From the NCBI GenBank assembly GCA_900109895.1, contig FOBR01000009.1:62001-126000 (forward strand): a stretch of DNA of 64,000 nucleotides, written 5' to 3'. Positions 27,661 to 36,009 of this stretch are shown here, in pieces. The stretch is from a bacterium A37T11. GTDB lineage: Bacteria; Bacteroidota; Bacteroidia; Sphingobacteriales; Sphingobacteriaceae. The stretch's first letter is position 1, and each line of letters opens with the position of its first letter. The notes below the pieces were generated by a model. The model had not been told where the DNA came from, did not search any database, and saw nothing but the letters and a program-made list of their open reading frames with translations. A program made the position numbers and the translations under genes.

Positions 27661-28281
27661 ATGGGTAAGCAAATCTCAGGAGATCAAATTGTTTCATACC
27701 TGAAAGAACATCAGAAAGAATTAACAGCTGAATTAGAAAGAATTAATAAAGCGCTGAGCGCTTTTGGAGTAGCAGATAAAACTGCTGCCAGCAAATTAAA
27801 AACTACAGCGGTTATTCAAAAAAAACCAGTAAAGGCCATCCCGGCCGCAAAAGCAACCCCGGTTAAGTCCGTGCCTGCAGCTAAAGCAGCACCGGTTAAA
27901 GCGGCTGCTAAAACAGCACCGGCAAAAGCAATCCCAGCTACAAAACCCGCATCTGTTAAGGCTGCACAAGCTAAGCTTGCGCCAGTTGCCAAGGCTGTAT
28001 CTAAGGCAGTTCCTGTTAAAACAGCAGCTAAAGCAGCACCCGTTAAAGAGGCAAAGGCTCCATCACCGAAAGCAACTCCAGTTGCAAAAACTACACCGAT
28101 TGCGAAGGCTTCACCGGCAAAAGTTACGACCACTAAAGAGGTTAAGGCTGCACCTGTTAAAGCTACTACAACTACGAAAGCTACTGAACCAAAGAAAGCT
28201 CCGGCTACTAAAGACAAAGCAATTGTTGGGACTGAAAAACCAGTCATCAAGAAACGGAGAGCACGTCGTATTATCAAGTAA
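27661..28281 (+). CDS. Histone-H1-like Ala/Lys/Pro repeat protein
   Basis: A 206-residue protein in two parts. Residues 1-40 (VSYLKEHQKELTAELERINK region) form a predicted amphipathic helix that could dimerise. From about residue 45 to 190 the protein is made of degenerate K-A-x-P-V/A-K units with A, K, P, T and V as the main residues. It ends in an arginine/lysine cluster (KKRRARRIIK). The composition mimics eukaryotic histone H1 tails and bacterial AlgP/Hc1-type DNA-binding proteins. It should bind DNA or RNA non-specifically. Repeat number is likely variable between strains. Bounded by a consensus promoter and a strong terminator, so it is monocistronic. Confidence 0.85.
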   Translation: MGKQISGDQIVSYLKEHQKELTAELERINKALSAFGVADKTAASKLKTTAVIQKKPVKAIPAAKATPVKSVPAAKAAPVKAAAKTAPAKAIPATKPASVKAAQAKLAPVAKAVSKAVPVKTAAKAAPVKEAKAPSPKATPVAKTTPIAKASPAKVTTTKEVKAAPVKATTTTKATEPKKAPATKDKAIVGTEKPVIKKRRARRIIK

Positions 28282-28296
28282 AAGAAAATGATGCAG

Positions 28297-28329
28297 TAAT
28301 AACCACACGATTAATCGTGTGGTTTATTA
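28297..28329. terminator. Bidirectional terminator between the histone-like gene and cbpM
   Basis: An almost perfect inverted repeat whose core CCACACGATTAATCGTGTGG is a 20-base palindrome, flanked by TAATAA and TTATTA. It ends exactly before the convergent cbpM stop codon, so it can serve both strands. Confidence 0.8.
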
Positions 28330-28617
28330 TTACTCATACAATTCAAGGCGATTTTGAAGAGAAGTTAATTGCGCTTGCAACATTTCTATTTTATTCAGTA
28401 AATGACGCATAGCGTCAATTCCGTTCACATTGATTTCCATATCGTAGTACCAGCGCGCATAGCGCTGTATATGCGGCAGTTCCTCTGCATTCAAAAATAA
28501 TTGCTCTTCCTGTATAATCAGTTTAATGATGCCTTCTTCGCTAAGTGCCTGAATGAAATTTGCCTCAATTTGTGTACGCTCACAAAACTCGCTGATTAAT
28601 ATCCACTCTGTTTTCAT
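28330..28617 (-). CDS. cbpM: CbpM-like chaperone-modulator protein
   Basis: A 95-residue protein of the MerR-like CbpM family. In Escherichia coli CbpM binds the J-domain of CbpA and inhibits its co-chaperone and DNA-binding functions. The N-terminal ILISEFCERTQIEANFIQALSEEGII is the winged-helix-like part. The C-terminal NKIEMLQAQLTSLQNRLELYE is a short coiled coil. It follows cbpA by 8 bp on the same strand, the canonical cbpA-cbpM order. Confidence 0.86.
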   Translation of the reverse strand: MKTEWILISEFCERTQIEANFIQALSEEGIIKLIIQEEQLFLNAEELPHIQRYARWYYDMEINVNGIDAMRHLLNKIEMLQAQLTSLQNRLELYE

Positions 28618-28625
28618 GGTTATCC

Positions 28626-29546
28626 TTAATTAATGGTAGCTGCCAATTGTTCAAACAATTTTTTCTGTTCTGGGGTTAGGTGGTTAGGTATCGTTACCTG
28701 AAAAGTGACCAGTAGATCTCCAAACTCTCCCTCTTTTTTGTATAACGGAAAACCTTTACCCTTCAGCCTCACTTTGGTACCGCTCTGCGTGCCGGCCGCA
28801 ACTTTCAGTTTTACTTTACTGTCCAGGGTATTTACGGTAATCTCTCCTCCCAGTACGGCAGTATAAAGGTCTATTTCTTGTTGGATATATAGATCACTAT
28901 GCAGGCGTTTAAATATTGGATCAGCAGCGATGCGAAGCTTGATATACAGGTCGCCGGCCGGCCCGTTATTGACACCGGCATCTCCATAACCTTTCAGCCT
29001 GATCTCCTGCCCGTCATCTACTCCTGCAGGGATGGTGATACGCACCTTTTTATCATTGATGGTGAGTGTCTGTTTATGGGTTTGGGAGGCCTCGCGCAAA
29101 CTCAGTTGCAGTTCAGCATGGAAGTCAGCACCTTTATAAGGCCGTGTACGGCCTTGTGTTCTTCCTTCGGCCCTTTGGCCAAAGATCGATTCGAAGAAAT
29201 CAGAAAAATCTTCCCCTTCAAATGACTGTCCGCTATTGTAAGTACCGCCACCAAACGGGTTGCCACCGGGAGGCGGTTGTTGGGCACGCTGCGATTGGCT
29301 GGCCTGCTCATAAGCTGCCCCATGTTTCCAGTTTTCTCCGTACTGATCGTATTTCTTCCGTTTCTCCGGGTCGATGAGAACTTCGTGGGCCTCGTTGATC
29401 TGCTGAAATTTATGCTGTGCCTCCGGATCATCCGGATTCATGTCGGGATGGTGCTTACGCGCCAGTTTCCGATAAGCTTTTTTTATATCGTCAGTACTCG
29501 CGCTGCGATCAATACCAAGTACTTTATAATAATCAATAAAATCCAT
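28626..29546 (-). CDS. cbpA: CbpA-like DnaJ-family co-chaperone
   Basis: A 306-residue class II J-protein. I chose the ATG at 29546 because the J-domain then begins at once ([20 protein letters not shown]). An earlier in-frame ATG would add ten unlike residues. HPD is intact (H33-P34-D35 in [11 protein letters not shown]). A glycine-rich linker follows, then two DnaJ C-terminal substrate domains ([19 protein letters not shown] and [19 protein letters not shown]). The protein has no cysteine zinc-finger motif, which separates it from DnaJ. It acts with DnaK; control by the adjacent CbpM is expected. Confidence 0.93.
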   Translation of the reverse strand: MDFIDYYKVLGIDRSASTDDIKKAYRKLARKHHPDMNPDDPEAQHKFQQINEAHEVLIDPEKRKKYDQYGENWKHGAAYEQASQSQRAQQPPPGGNPFGGGTYNSGQSFEGEDFSDFFESIFGQRAEGRTQGRTRPYKGADFHAELQLSLREASQTHKQTLTINDKKVRITIPAGVDDGQEIRLKGYGDAGVNNGPAGDLYIKLRIAADPIFKRLHSDLYIQQEIDLYTAVLGGEITVNTLDSKVKLKVAAGTQSGTKVRLKGKGFPLYKKEGEFGDLLVTFQVTIPNHLTPEQKKLFEQLAATIN

Positions 29547-29619
29547 AAAGAGATAATAAAACGCTAATATACGCATTTCTCATGATTGAAATAAAAGCTT
29601 TTTCCGCATATTTGCAGCT

Positions 29620-30171
29620 ATGATTTATAGGCGCTTTCTGTTAATAATTATATGTGGCTTGTTGACAGACCTGACAGGGGCTTTTGCCACACAGCGTTCA
29701 ATTAGTATCCATAACTTTATTGTTCGGGAGAATTTGACGCGCAATGGCAAATTAGCAATCATCGCCTGCGACACGGCCAACAAACCAATTGAGTCTGTCA
29801 ATGGAACTTTTCGGTTTGTGCTGAACGGTTTCCAGCAAGAACTGCGATTTCATGACGGGGTAGCCGTGTCACCACTCCCTATTGATAAATCTGCCTTTGT
29901 ATTTGTAAAACACCAGGACGAATCGGGATCCTATGGTAAATTGTACTTTGTAATGAAAAAGGACGATGGCAGCCTCAATCCAATTGCTATTAATTGGATC
30001 TGGCTTATTGCCATTCCACTAGGCATCATCATGATTATTTATATGTTCAGAAAACTGCTGATATGGGGTCTGCTCATCCTTGCCGCACTTTTTTATTTTA
30101 ATTATAGTAAAGGTCTGGATCTGGACAACATCTTTGACACCATCTTTCATGGCATCAAAAGTCTTTTTTAG
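29620..30171 (+). CDS. Exported protein with C-terminal membrane segments, unknown function
   Basis: A 183-residue protein with a signal peptide (hydrophobic residues 6-22, cleavage near FAT). A beta-rich extracytoplasmic domain of about 100 residues has no family motif I recognise. Two adjacent hydrophobic segments at about 127-145 and 148-162 (IWLIAIPLGIIMIIYMF and LLIWGLLILAALFYF) are followed by a short amphipathic tail. Sixteen bases separate it from the downstream SpoU methyltransferase on the same strand, so they may share a transcript. No function assigned. Confidence 0.7.
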   Translation: MIYRRFLLIIICGLLTDLTGAFATQRSISIHNFIVRENLTRNGKLAIIACDTANKPIESVNGTFRFVLNGFQQELRFHDGVAVSPLPIDKSAFVFVKHQDESGSYGKLYFVMKKDDGSLNPIAINWIWLIAIPLGIIMIIYMFRKLLIWGLLILAALFYFNYSKGLDLDNIFDTIFHGIKSLF

Positions 30172-30186
30172 TTTTTTGATGAATCT

Positions 30187-30939
30187 ATGAACAGTACTGT
30201 CACAAAATCCCAAATAAGCCTGATCAGTTCACTGCAGCACAAAAAGTTCCGTCAGGAACATGGGTTATTTTTGGTTGAGGGGCATAAATCTGTTTTGGAA
30301 TTTGCAGCTTCTCCATATAAAATAATACACGTCTATTGCACCTCAAGAACGGCAAGTCTATTGTCTGATTTAACCGAAAGAATTCCCAGAACAGAGGTCT
30401 CTGAATTAACGATGGCAAAGATGAGCGGTTTGAAAACGCCGCAGGGTGTTTTGGCTTTAATACAAATACCCGAAACCAAAACTCCAGCCCCGGTATATTT
30501 TAAAGGCTGTTATTCCTTGTGGCTGGATGGGATACAGGATCCCGGCAATCTGGGCACCATAATCCGTACGGCCGATTGGTTTGGCATCCAAAGCATCATC
30601 TGTTCTGAAGACACGGCCGATGTTTATAACCCAAAAGTCGTGCAGGCTAGTATGGGTTCCATTGCACATGTAAGTATTTATTATGCGGCGCTACCACCCT
30701 TGCTTAGCCAACTTTCTATGCCCGTATACGGGGCTTTCCTAAATGGAGAATCGGTTTATGAGACCAATTTTGGACCAGAAGGGGCTTTGGTACTAGGAAA
30801 TGAAGGGAATGGTATATCGTCTGAGGTAGCGGTTGCTATTACCAAACGCATCACCATTCCACGATTTGGTAGAGCCGAGTCGTTGAATGTGGCGATCAGT
30901 ACAGGTATTTTTTGCTCCATGTTAAAAGCATACCACTAA
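30187..30939 (+). CDS. TrmH/SpoU-family RNA 2'-O-methyltransferase
   Basis: A 250-residue SPOUT-fold methyltransferase with the N-terminal substrate-binding domain (KFRQEHGLFLVEGHKSV) seen in RlmB/TrmH-like enzymes. The three motifs are present: DGIQDPGNLGTIIRTADWFG, GALVLGNEGNGIS and IPRFGRAESLNVAISTGI. It will transfer a methyl group from SAM to a ribose 2'-OH of rRNA or tRNA. The target is not deducible. It is followed by the tRNA-Cys gene after 64 bp. Confidence 0.92.
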   Translation: MNSTVTKSQISLISSLQHKKFRQEHGLFLVEGHKSVLEFAASPYKIIHVYCTSRTASLLSDLTERIPRTEVSELTMAKMSGLKTPQGVLALIQIPETKTPAPVYFKGCYSLWLDGIQDPGNLGTIIRTADWFGIQSIICSEDTADVYNPKVVQASMGSIAHVSIYYAALPPLLSQLSMPVYGAFLNGESVYETNFGPEGALVLGNEGNGISSEVAVAITKRITIPRFGRAESLNVAISTGIFCSMLKAYH

Positions 30940-30977
30940 AAATATTAAAATTTATTACCGAAGCAATTATATTTTAC

Positions 30978-30985
30978 TATTTTTG
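30978..30985 (+). promoter_or_regulatory. -7 element of tRNA-Cys
   Basis: TATTTTTG, an exact TAnnTTTG match, ends 18 bp before the first base of the tRNA-Cys gene. The -33 region is AT-rich without a clean TTTG. Confidence 0.5.
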
Positions 30986-31003
30986 CATTCCTTTTGGGAA
31001 AAG

Positions 31004-31074
31004 GGTCGGATGGCCGAGTGGCTAGGCAGAGGTCTGCAAAACCTTTTACAGCGGTTCGAATCCGCTTCCGACCT
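31004..31074 (+). tRNA. tRNA-Cys (GCA)
   Basis: A 71-base cloverleaf. Acceptor stem GGTCGGA (31004-31010) pairs with TCCGACC (31067-31073), with discriminator T at 31074 as in other tRNA-Cys. The anticodon loop CTGCAAA puts GCA at 31036-31038, closed by GAGGT/ACCTT. The T arm GCGGTTCGAATCCGC is complete. The 3' CCA is not encoded. Confidence 0.96.
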
Positions 31075-31103
31075 CGTTAGTTTTTGTTTAAAAATACAAT
31101 ATC

Positions 31104-31286
31104 ATGGGAGTTACAAGATTAAAAAGAAAAGACAGGAAAAATAAGACCGTTTCACGTTTGGAAGTACAATTTTTGAAGCTGGGCCGAAATATTGAATCAG
31201 GCAGCCGCTCTAAAGAATCTCCAAAAAACCAAGTGGCTCTCAACAATGAGATCCTTGCCAAATTAGAAGCTGGTCTAAAGAAATAA
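31104..31286 (+). CDS. Small basic protein of unknown function downstream of tRNA-Cys
   Basis: A 60-residue strongly basic protein (MGVTRLKRKDRKNKTVSRLE at the start, KLEAGLKK at the end). No signal peptide, membrane span or cysteine. The lysine/arginine-rich first 20 residues look suited to nucleic-acid or ribosome contact. The C-terminal half is a predicted helix (NNEILAKLEAGL). Its ATG lies 29 bp from the end of tRNA-Cys and its stop is 10 bp from a clean terminator, so it may be made by read-through from the tRNA promoter. The bounded context makes it a real gene more likely than chance. No family recognised. Confidence 0.7.
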   Translation: MGVTRLKRKDRKNKTVSRLEVQFLKLGRNIESGSRSKESPKNQVALNNEILAKLEAGLKK

Positions 31287-31296
31287 GCGAAGGTAA

Positions 31297-31320
31297 AACC
31301 CAAGAGGTTGGGTTATTTTT
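31297..31320 (+). terminator. Terminator after the small basic protein gene
   Basis: AACCCAA (31297-31303) pairs with TTGGGTT (31308-31314) around a GAGG loop, followed by ATTTTT. Confidence 0.85.
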
Positions 31321-31364
31321 CATAATGCTGCTGACGCTCTTTATCGCCAGCAGTTTTTTTGTGC

Positions 31365-32402
31365 CTATAGGTCTTGTTTTTTATGGATAAGTGCCTTACA
31401 TATCCGCCGGATGAGCTGGGGGCCTTCATAAATGAAGCCACTGTATAATTGCATCAACGATGCGCCTGCCTTTAATTTCTCCAAAGCATCTTCTGGGCTA
31501 TGAATACCGCCTACTCCAATTATGGGAAAAGCGTTTCCTGATTTTTCAGCCAAGTATCTGATCACTTCTGTGGCACGTAAGCGCAATGGTTTCCCACTAA
31601 GTCCCCCTGCCTGTTCTTTAAGTGTTTTTGAACTTTCCAGCCCTTCACGAGACAAGGTTGTATTGGTGGCAATAACCCCGGCGATACCCGTCTCTTTTAC
31701 AATATCAACAATATCATCCAACTGGCTATTGCTGAGGTCAGGGGCAATCTTTAGTAAGATTGGGCGCGATAAATCATTTTTCCTATTGCGCGCCTGAAGT
31801 GTGCGCAGGATATGAGTTAACGGTTCTTTTTCTTGCAATTCCCGCAAACCAGGTGTATTGGGTGAGCTTACGTTTACAACAAAATAGTCTACTACATCAA
31901 ATAGTGCATCAAAGCATTTCACATAGTCATTTACGGCTTGGTCATTGGGAGTGCTTTTATTCTTGCCAATGTTGCCTCCTATGATCAGGCCATCACGCTT
32001 TTTTAAATGCCGCAGCCGTTCGGCAGCAACCCCTGCGCCCTGGTTGTTAAAGCCCATACGATTGATCAGAGCTTCATCTTTTACCAAGCGGAACATCCGC
32101 GGCTTTTCATTGCCTGGCTGTGGCAAAGGGGTTACTGTACCAATTTCGATAAAGCCAAACCCAAGGGAGGCCATTTCTTTTACATACTGGGCATTTTTAT
32201 CAAACCCGGCTGCTAATCCTACTGGGTTTTTAAACTTTAGGCCAAAGACTTCACGCTCCAGGTCCGGATGCTGATAGGCAAAGGAAACTTTGAGCAGTCC
32301 TCCCCCTCCCCATTTATGAAAACGTTTTAAGCCACTGGTGACCAAGTGATGAGCTTGTTCTGGCTGAAATTGAAAGAATAATGGTTTGACCAGTTTATAC
32401 AT
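31365..32402 (-). CDS. pyrD: Dihydroorotate dehydrogenase (quinone), class 2
   Basis: A 345-residue FMN enzyme of pyrimidine synthesis, membrane-associated and quinone-linked. The extended N-terminus ([21 protein letters not shown]) is the class-2 membrane-contact helix pair. [60 protein letters not shown] (catalytic Ser region) and [27 protein letters not shown] are complete. Transcribed alone toward the tRNA-Cys region. Electrons would go to menaquinone made by the futalosine route encoded at 20-22.7 kb. Confidence 0.95.
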   Translation of the reverse strand: MYKLVKPLFFQFQPEQAHHLVTSGLKRFHKWGGGGLLKVSFAYQHPDLEREVFGLKFKNPVGLAAGFDKNAQYVKEMASLGFGFIEIGTVTPLPQPGNEKPRMFRLVKDEALINRMGFNNQGAGVAAERLRHLKKRDGLIIGGNIGKNKSTPNDQAVNDYVKCFDALFDVVDYFVVNVSSPNTPGLRELQEKEPLTHILRTLQARNRKNDLSRPILLKIAPDLSNSQLDDIVDIVKETGIAGVIATNTTLSREGLESSKTLKEQAGGLSGKPLRLRATEVIRYLAEKSGNAFPIIGVGGIHSPEDALEKLKAGASLMQLYSGFIYEGPQLIRRICKALIHKKQDL

Positions 32403-32456
32403 GAAGGCAAAGGTAGTTGTTTAAGTGGAAAGCTAAAAGCGGAATGAGTAATGCAC

Positions 32457-32490
32457 AAAAAAGCCCTGCAAGTTTATAAACTTGCAGGGC
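32457..32490 (-). terminator. Terminator of the propeller-cytochrome gene
   Basis: GCCCTGCAAGTTTATAAACTTGCAGGGC (32463-32490) is a perfect 28-base palindrome. On the minus strand it is followed by six T, six bases past the stop of the upstream gene. Confidence 0.9.
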
Positions 32491-32496
32491 TAGTGG

Positions 32497-34473
32497 CTAC
32501 CTTAATGAATTAATGTATGCAGCTATTTTCAAAGCATCGGCTTGTGGCACTTGTGGCATTGGAGGCATTTGCGTAGGATAATCCGGCCAATCCTGGGGTT
32601 GGGGATTATGAATGAGTTCAACGATCTTGCTATTGTTGTATTTACGCTTGGCGACGTCCACAAATGCAGGTCCTACTTGTTTGGTTTTCGGATTGTGGCA
32701 TGCCAGGCATGTATATTTTGACAACAGCCCCACCACTTCTTCATAGGTTGGAGCTTTTGTGGTTACGGCTGACACGGCTTTGGTGGAACCTGTTTTGCTA
32801 GTGGCTAGTTTTTTCCCTTTTTGGCCAGCCTTGGTAATCCCAGGTTCGTCCTTTACTACTACAGCAGCACTGTTGCGGGTACTGACTTCGCTCAGTGCTA
32901 GTTTGGCGCCTTGTGGAATGGCATTAAGGGTATAGTAGGCCGTGGGGTGTACCAAGGAATAATAGTTGCCTTTATCGCGAAGACCATCCAGGGTGATTGC
33001 ATGGATAAAATGCTCACGCAGGTTATTGACGATGATGCGTGCCTTCAGCCCATCGGCGGATAACTTGACACCGGATACCTGGCAAGTTTCGATGCCAACT
33101 GGAGGGCTACCGTATACTGGATGGTACTTATAGGTATAGCTTTCTACCTTGTAGGAGGCCAGGTCCTCACCCGAAGCTTTATTAACGGGCAGGGTAAATT
33201 CTACCTCGAAACCATCGGGCATGGCGTGGATGTTTTTGATTTCAAATGGGATCTTGCCATCCCAGATGAGTCGTTCAAGTCCCTCATTGGCATCGCCAGC
33301 AGAACCCCAGCCGCGGTTAGTCTCACCCACAAATAGGGAGTTGTCGGGAGCCCATGCCAGGCGTAATACGCCTGAACGAAAGCCGCTTCTAAAAGCAATG
33401 GAGGCTCCTTGATAAGCTCCATTGACCTCTTCTAACATGACCCGCGATATGATGCTCATACCTTGATCTCCTATCAGAATCTGTCCACCAAAGGGACCAA
33501 AAGCACTATCTGGAATAACCACAGGCTCTGAATTGGAAATGCCAAGGATACCATGGGGCAGGATTACGGCAGGTAAGCGAAGTTCTGGAAACTCCGTTTT
33601 GAGCTGTGCGAGGGTTTTATAATCTTCATTGACCACATTTTCTGGTTTGATATAACGACCTTGTGCATCTTTTACTTTGCGCTCATCAATCTTTGAGTTA
33701 AACTGTTCGAGGGTTAGTTTAACTGGCGAATTGTGTTCTTTGGTCCAGCGCAGTCCGGCTGGATGTCCTAAAAAATCGCCTTTGTTAATCATATACAGAG
33801 CCCCTGATCCAACCCAGTCTCCCTGATTTTCTGTATAGAAAAATTGTCCATTGAGCATACCTATACCTGCCGGCGAACGGAAACCAGTTGCCCAAGGGGT
33901 AAACGTGCCATCTTCCTTAATATTAAAAGCCCATCCCCGCCAAGGAACCCGGCTTTCGCCCCGCCACCATTCTTCATCGCCAAAGGCTACATTACCGGTG
34001 ATAAAGAAACTGCCATCCGCTGCTAATTTAGGACCAAAGGAGTACTCATGATAATAACCTGACAGAGGCCAGGAATAAATTGCTTCATAAACATCGGCTT
34101 TGCCATCGTGATCTGTATCTTTTAACTTGGTTAGTTCTCCCCGCTGTGCGCAGTACAGGGCACTGTCCTTATAGGCTAAACCAAGTATTTCATGAAGTCC
34201 GCTGGCGAATTTGCGAAAATACGGCGTATTGCTGGTAGGGTTTTCTACGATATATACGTCGCCACGTCTGGTGGATATGCCTAAGCTGCCGTCTGGAAGG
34301 GTGGCTAACCCACCGACCTCCAGAATGGTACCTTCGGGGGTACGTACCTTATTGATCTTAAGAAAGTCTTCTTCTTTGGGTGTTTCCTGGGCTTGAAGAC
34401 TGAAGAAAAGCGTCACGCAGCTCAAAAAACCTGTCATCAATCCGCTCAATAGTTGTTTAGTTCGTTTGTTCAT
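32497..34473 (-). CDS. Secreted beta-propeller protein with C-terminal cytochrome c domain
   Basis: A 658-residue exported protein. A signal peptide (about 1-30, FLSCVTLFFSLQAQ) is followed by a six-bladed-propeller-like region of the sorbosone/glucose dehydrogenase or PVC-type heme protein kind (LEVGGLATLPDGSLGISTRRGDVYIV, ATGFRSPAGIGMLNG, HPAGLRWTKEHNSP). The C-terminal 75 residues form a small cytochrome c with CLACH (589-593) and a distal methionine-rich PTQMPPMPQVP. It is likely to pass electrons from an extracytoplasmic substrate to a c-type chain, but the propeller may be only a binding scaffold. It follows the DUF1080-like gene by 11 bp; the two form one operon. Confidence 0.85.
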   Translation of the reverse strand: MNKRTKQLLSGLMTGFLSCVTLFFSLQAQETPKEEDFLKINKVRTPEGTILEVGGLATLPDGSLGISTRRGDVYIVENPTSNTPYFRKFASGLHEILGLAYKDSALYCAQRGELTKLKDTDHDGKADVYEAIYSWPLSGYYHEYSFGPKLAADGSFFITGNVAFGDEEWWRGESRVPWRGWAFNIKEDGTFTPWATGFRSPAGIGMLNGQFFYTENQGDWVGSGALYMINKGDFLGHPAGLRWTKEHNSPVKLTLEQFNSKIDERKVKDAQGRYIKPENVVNEDYKTLAQLKTEFPELRLPAVILPHGILGISNSEPVVIPDSAFGPFGGQILIGDQGMSIISRVMLEEVNGAYQGASIAFRSGFRSGVLRLAWAPDNSLFVGETNRGWGSAGDANEGLERLIWDGKIPFEIKNIHAMPDGFEVEFTLPVNKASGEDLASYKVESYTYKYHPVYGSPPVGIETCQVSGVKLSADGLKARIIVNNLREHFIHAITLDGLRDKGNYYSLVHPTAYYTLNAIPQGAKLALSEVSTRNSAAVVVKDEPGITKAGQKGKKLATSKTGSTKAVSAVTTKAPTYEEVVGLLSKYTCLACHNPKTKQVGPAFVDVAKRKYNNSKIVELIHNPQPQDWPDYPTQMPPMPQVPQADALKIAAYINSLR

Positions 34474-34484
34474 GTAGGTAGCTA

Positions 34485-35858
34485 TTAAAAGATGAGCGAA
34501 TATTGGATGGTTGATTGGATGGGGATGAGCAATTCTTTGCCGCCCGGCGCATCCCTAATAACCGCCTTTTCCGTGTTTTCTGCACCTAGCTTGATATAAT
34601 ATTCCTGACCGTTGATCAGGTATATACCTTTACTTTGCTCACTAATGACTGCCGATTTGGCCAACAACACATACCATCCTTCTGTTGGATGCGCTAAGCT
34701 GATAGTTCTACTCAGACCTGTCCCGTCGGGCAATGCTTTTATAGCATCTGAAACCAACTGTCCATGTAGACGGTATTTGAATTGTGGCCTGTCTTGATCG
34801 TCTATGATATATCCTTTGTTAAAGAAACCGCTGCCGGCGCTGTCTTGCGGCCATGGACTGGTCTCGTTATCTAATTTTGCTAAAGCTGGTAAAGGTTTTC
34901 CCAAAAATACAGCACTTCCCAGCACGCTGGAGGATCCATCCCCCCGGTCATGCCACATAGGGGTAGCATCCAGGAAACCACCCCGCCATACTTGAAAAAG
35001 GTATCCATTGTCAAGGTCATAGCTATAGTGTACTTGTTCCGCACTTCCTGCAGACAGGCAGTGAACAACTCTTTGACTTGGGATATCCATGAAACTGCGA
35101 AGGGTAGTATTGCTGGTCGCTTGTACCAGAATCGGATCTACATCATTTTCAAGTCTTTCTTGATTTCCTCCAGAAGCTAACGGTAGTGCTTGTATATTTC
35201 TGAAAGCAATGCTTCCGGATGTGGGATCAATGCGAATTGGACCGGTGGCTTTGGTAGGTTCCCTGCCATTGTTAACCGGCCATTGCACATTCTCGTGGAT
35301 AAGCACGCCATCTAAAGTGGCATTTAAAAGAATGGCTTGTTCTGTAACTTTTCCGGATGCATCCAGCCGTGGAGCCCTGAATGATAGCGTCAAGTGTTGC
35401 CAAAGTCCTGGCGCTCGGTTAATCAACTGACGGGGGGCACGCCCTGGAATTGCTCCATTGCTCTGGTCAGAGGATTTAACCTGCCCCCAATTGTCTGCCA
35501 GGATGTAGGGGTAAATGCCATTTAGGTAGATCGTGGCTTTGGCCCCAGCTGTGGTCATAAAATCAAATGTGAGTCTGATATCACCATAACTAGAAAGGCT
35601 GATAAGGCCATTTTCTGTACTTTTTCCTGGGTCAGCTATCAGGATGCCTTCTCCTTTCTCTAGCTCAAATAGGGATGGTTTACTTAATCGGACAGATACA
35701 GCGGAGGCGGTATGCCAATTTTTACCGGCAGTTTGATACGCACTTAAGGCGTTTAAATTACCAGAGAGGCTTTGTGCCCAGCACCAGCACGATGGGAGCG
35801 CCAAAAGTAGGCTGCCCACTACTCTGCCATACATGGCTTTTGGTGTTTGTAAGATCAT
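34485..35858 (-). CDS. Secreted DUF1080 / family-16-like concanavalin-fold protein
   Basis: A 457-residue exported protein (signal peptide to about residue 28, cleavage near CWAQS). The first half is a jelly-roll domain of the 3-keto-disaccharide hydrolase/DUF1080 kind: GLISLSSYGDIRLTFDFMTT, IYPYILADNWG, NRAPGLWQHLTLSFRAPRLD and GPIRIDPTSGSIAFRNIQ. The second half (about residues 230-457) is a further beta-rich region that reads like a ligand-binding or propeller-associated domain and is not a family I recognise. It is the first gene of the operon with the propeller-cytochrome protein. Polysaccharide or glycoside substrate is inferred from the fold. Confidence 0.75.
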   Translation of the reverse strand: MILQTPKAMYGRVVGSLLLALPSCWCWAQSLSGNLNALSAYQTAGKNWHTASAVSVRLSKPSLFELEKGEGILIADPGKSTENGLISLSSYGDIRLTFDFMTTAGAKATIYLNGIYPYILADNWGQVKSSDQSNGAIPGRAPRQLINRAPGLWQHLTLSFRAPRLDASGKVTEQAILLNATLDGVLIHENVQWPVNNGREPTKATGPIRIDPTSGSIAFRNIQALPLASGGNQERLENDVDPILVQATSNTTLRSFMDIPSQRVVHCLSAGSAEQVHYSYDLDNGYLFQVWRGGFLDATPMWHDRGDGSSSVLGSAVFLGKPLPALAKLDNETSPWPQDSAGSGFFNKGYIIDDQDRPQFKYRLHGQLVSDAIKALPDGTGLSRTISLAHPTEGWYVLLAKSAVISEQSKGIYLINGQEYYIKLGAENTEKAVIRDAPGGKELLIPIQSTIQYSLIF

Positions 35859-35994
35859 GAATGTTTAGTATCGTTTTTAATTTCTAAGGTTGCTAATATA
35901 AAATTATTTCTTATAATACAGCAATTTTAAATCGTATTAGCCCTTTTGAAGGGGAAAGAGCCTCCTATGGTCTTATAATACGGGAAAATTGTAT

Positions 35995-36002
35995 TAATTT
36001 TG
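35995..36002 (+). promoter_or_regulatory. -7 element of the ABC-F gene, implying a very short leader
   Basis: TAATTTTG, an exact TAnnTTTG match, lies 7 bp before the ABC-F ATG. Transcription would start near 36006, leaving a leader of only about four bases. No good -33 TTTG is visible 19-20 bp upstream. Confidence 0.45.
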
Positions 36003-36009
36003 CAAACAC

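Noticed and set aside
27816-28277. Long alanine/valine-rich open frame on the minus strand opposite the histone-like gene
   Set aside because: It is the reverse reading of the A/K/P repeat; GC-rich repeat codons leave the opposite strand open. It has no promoter or family.
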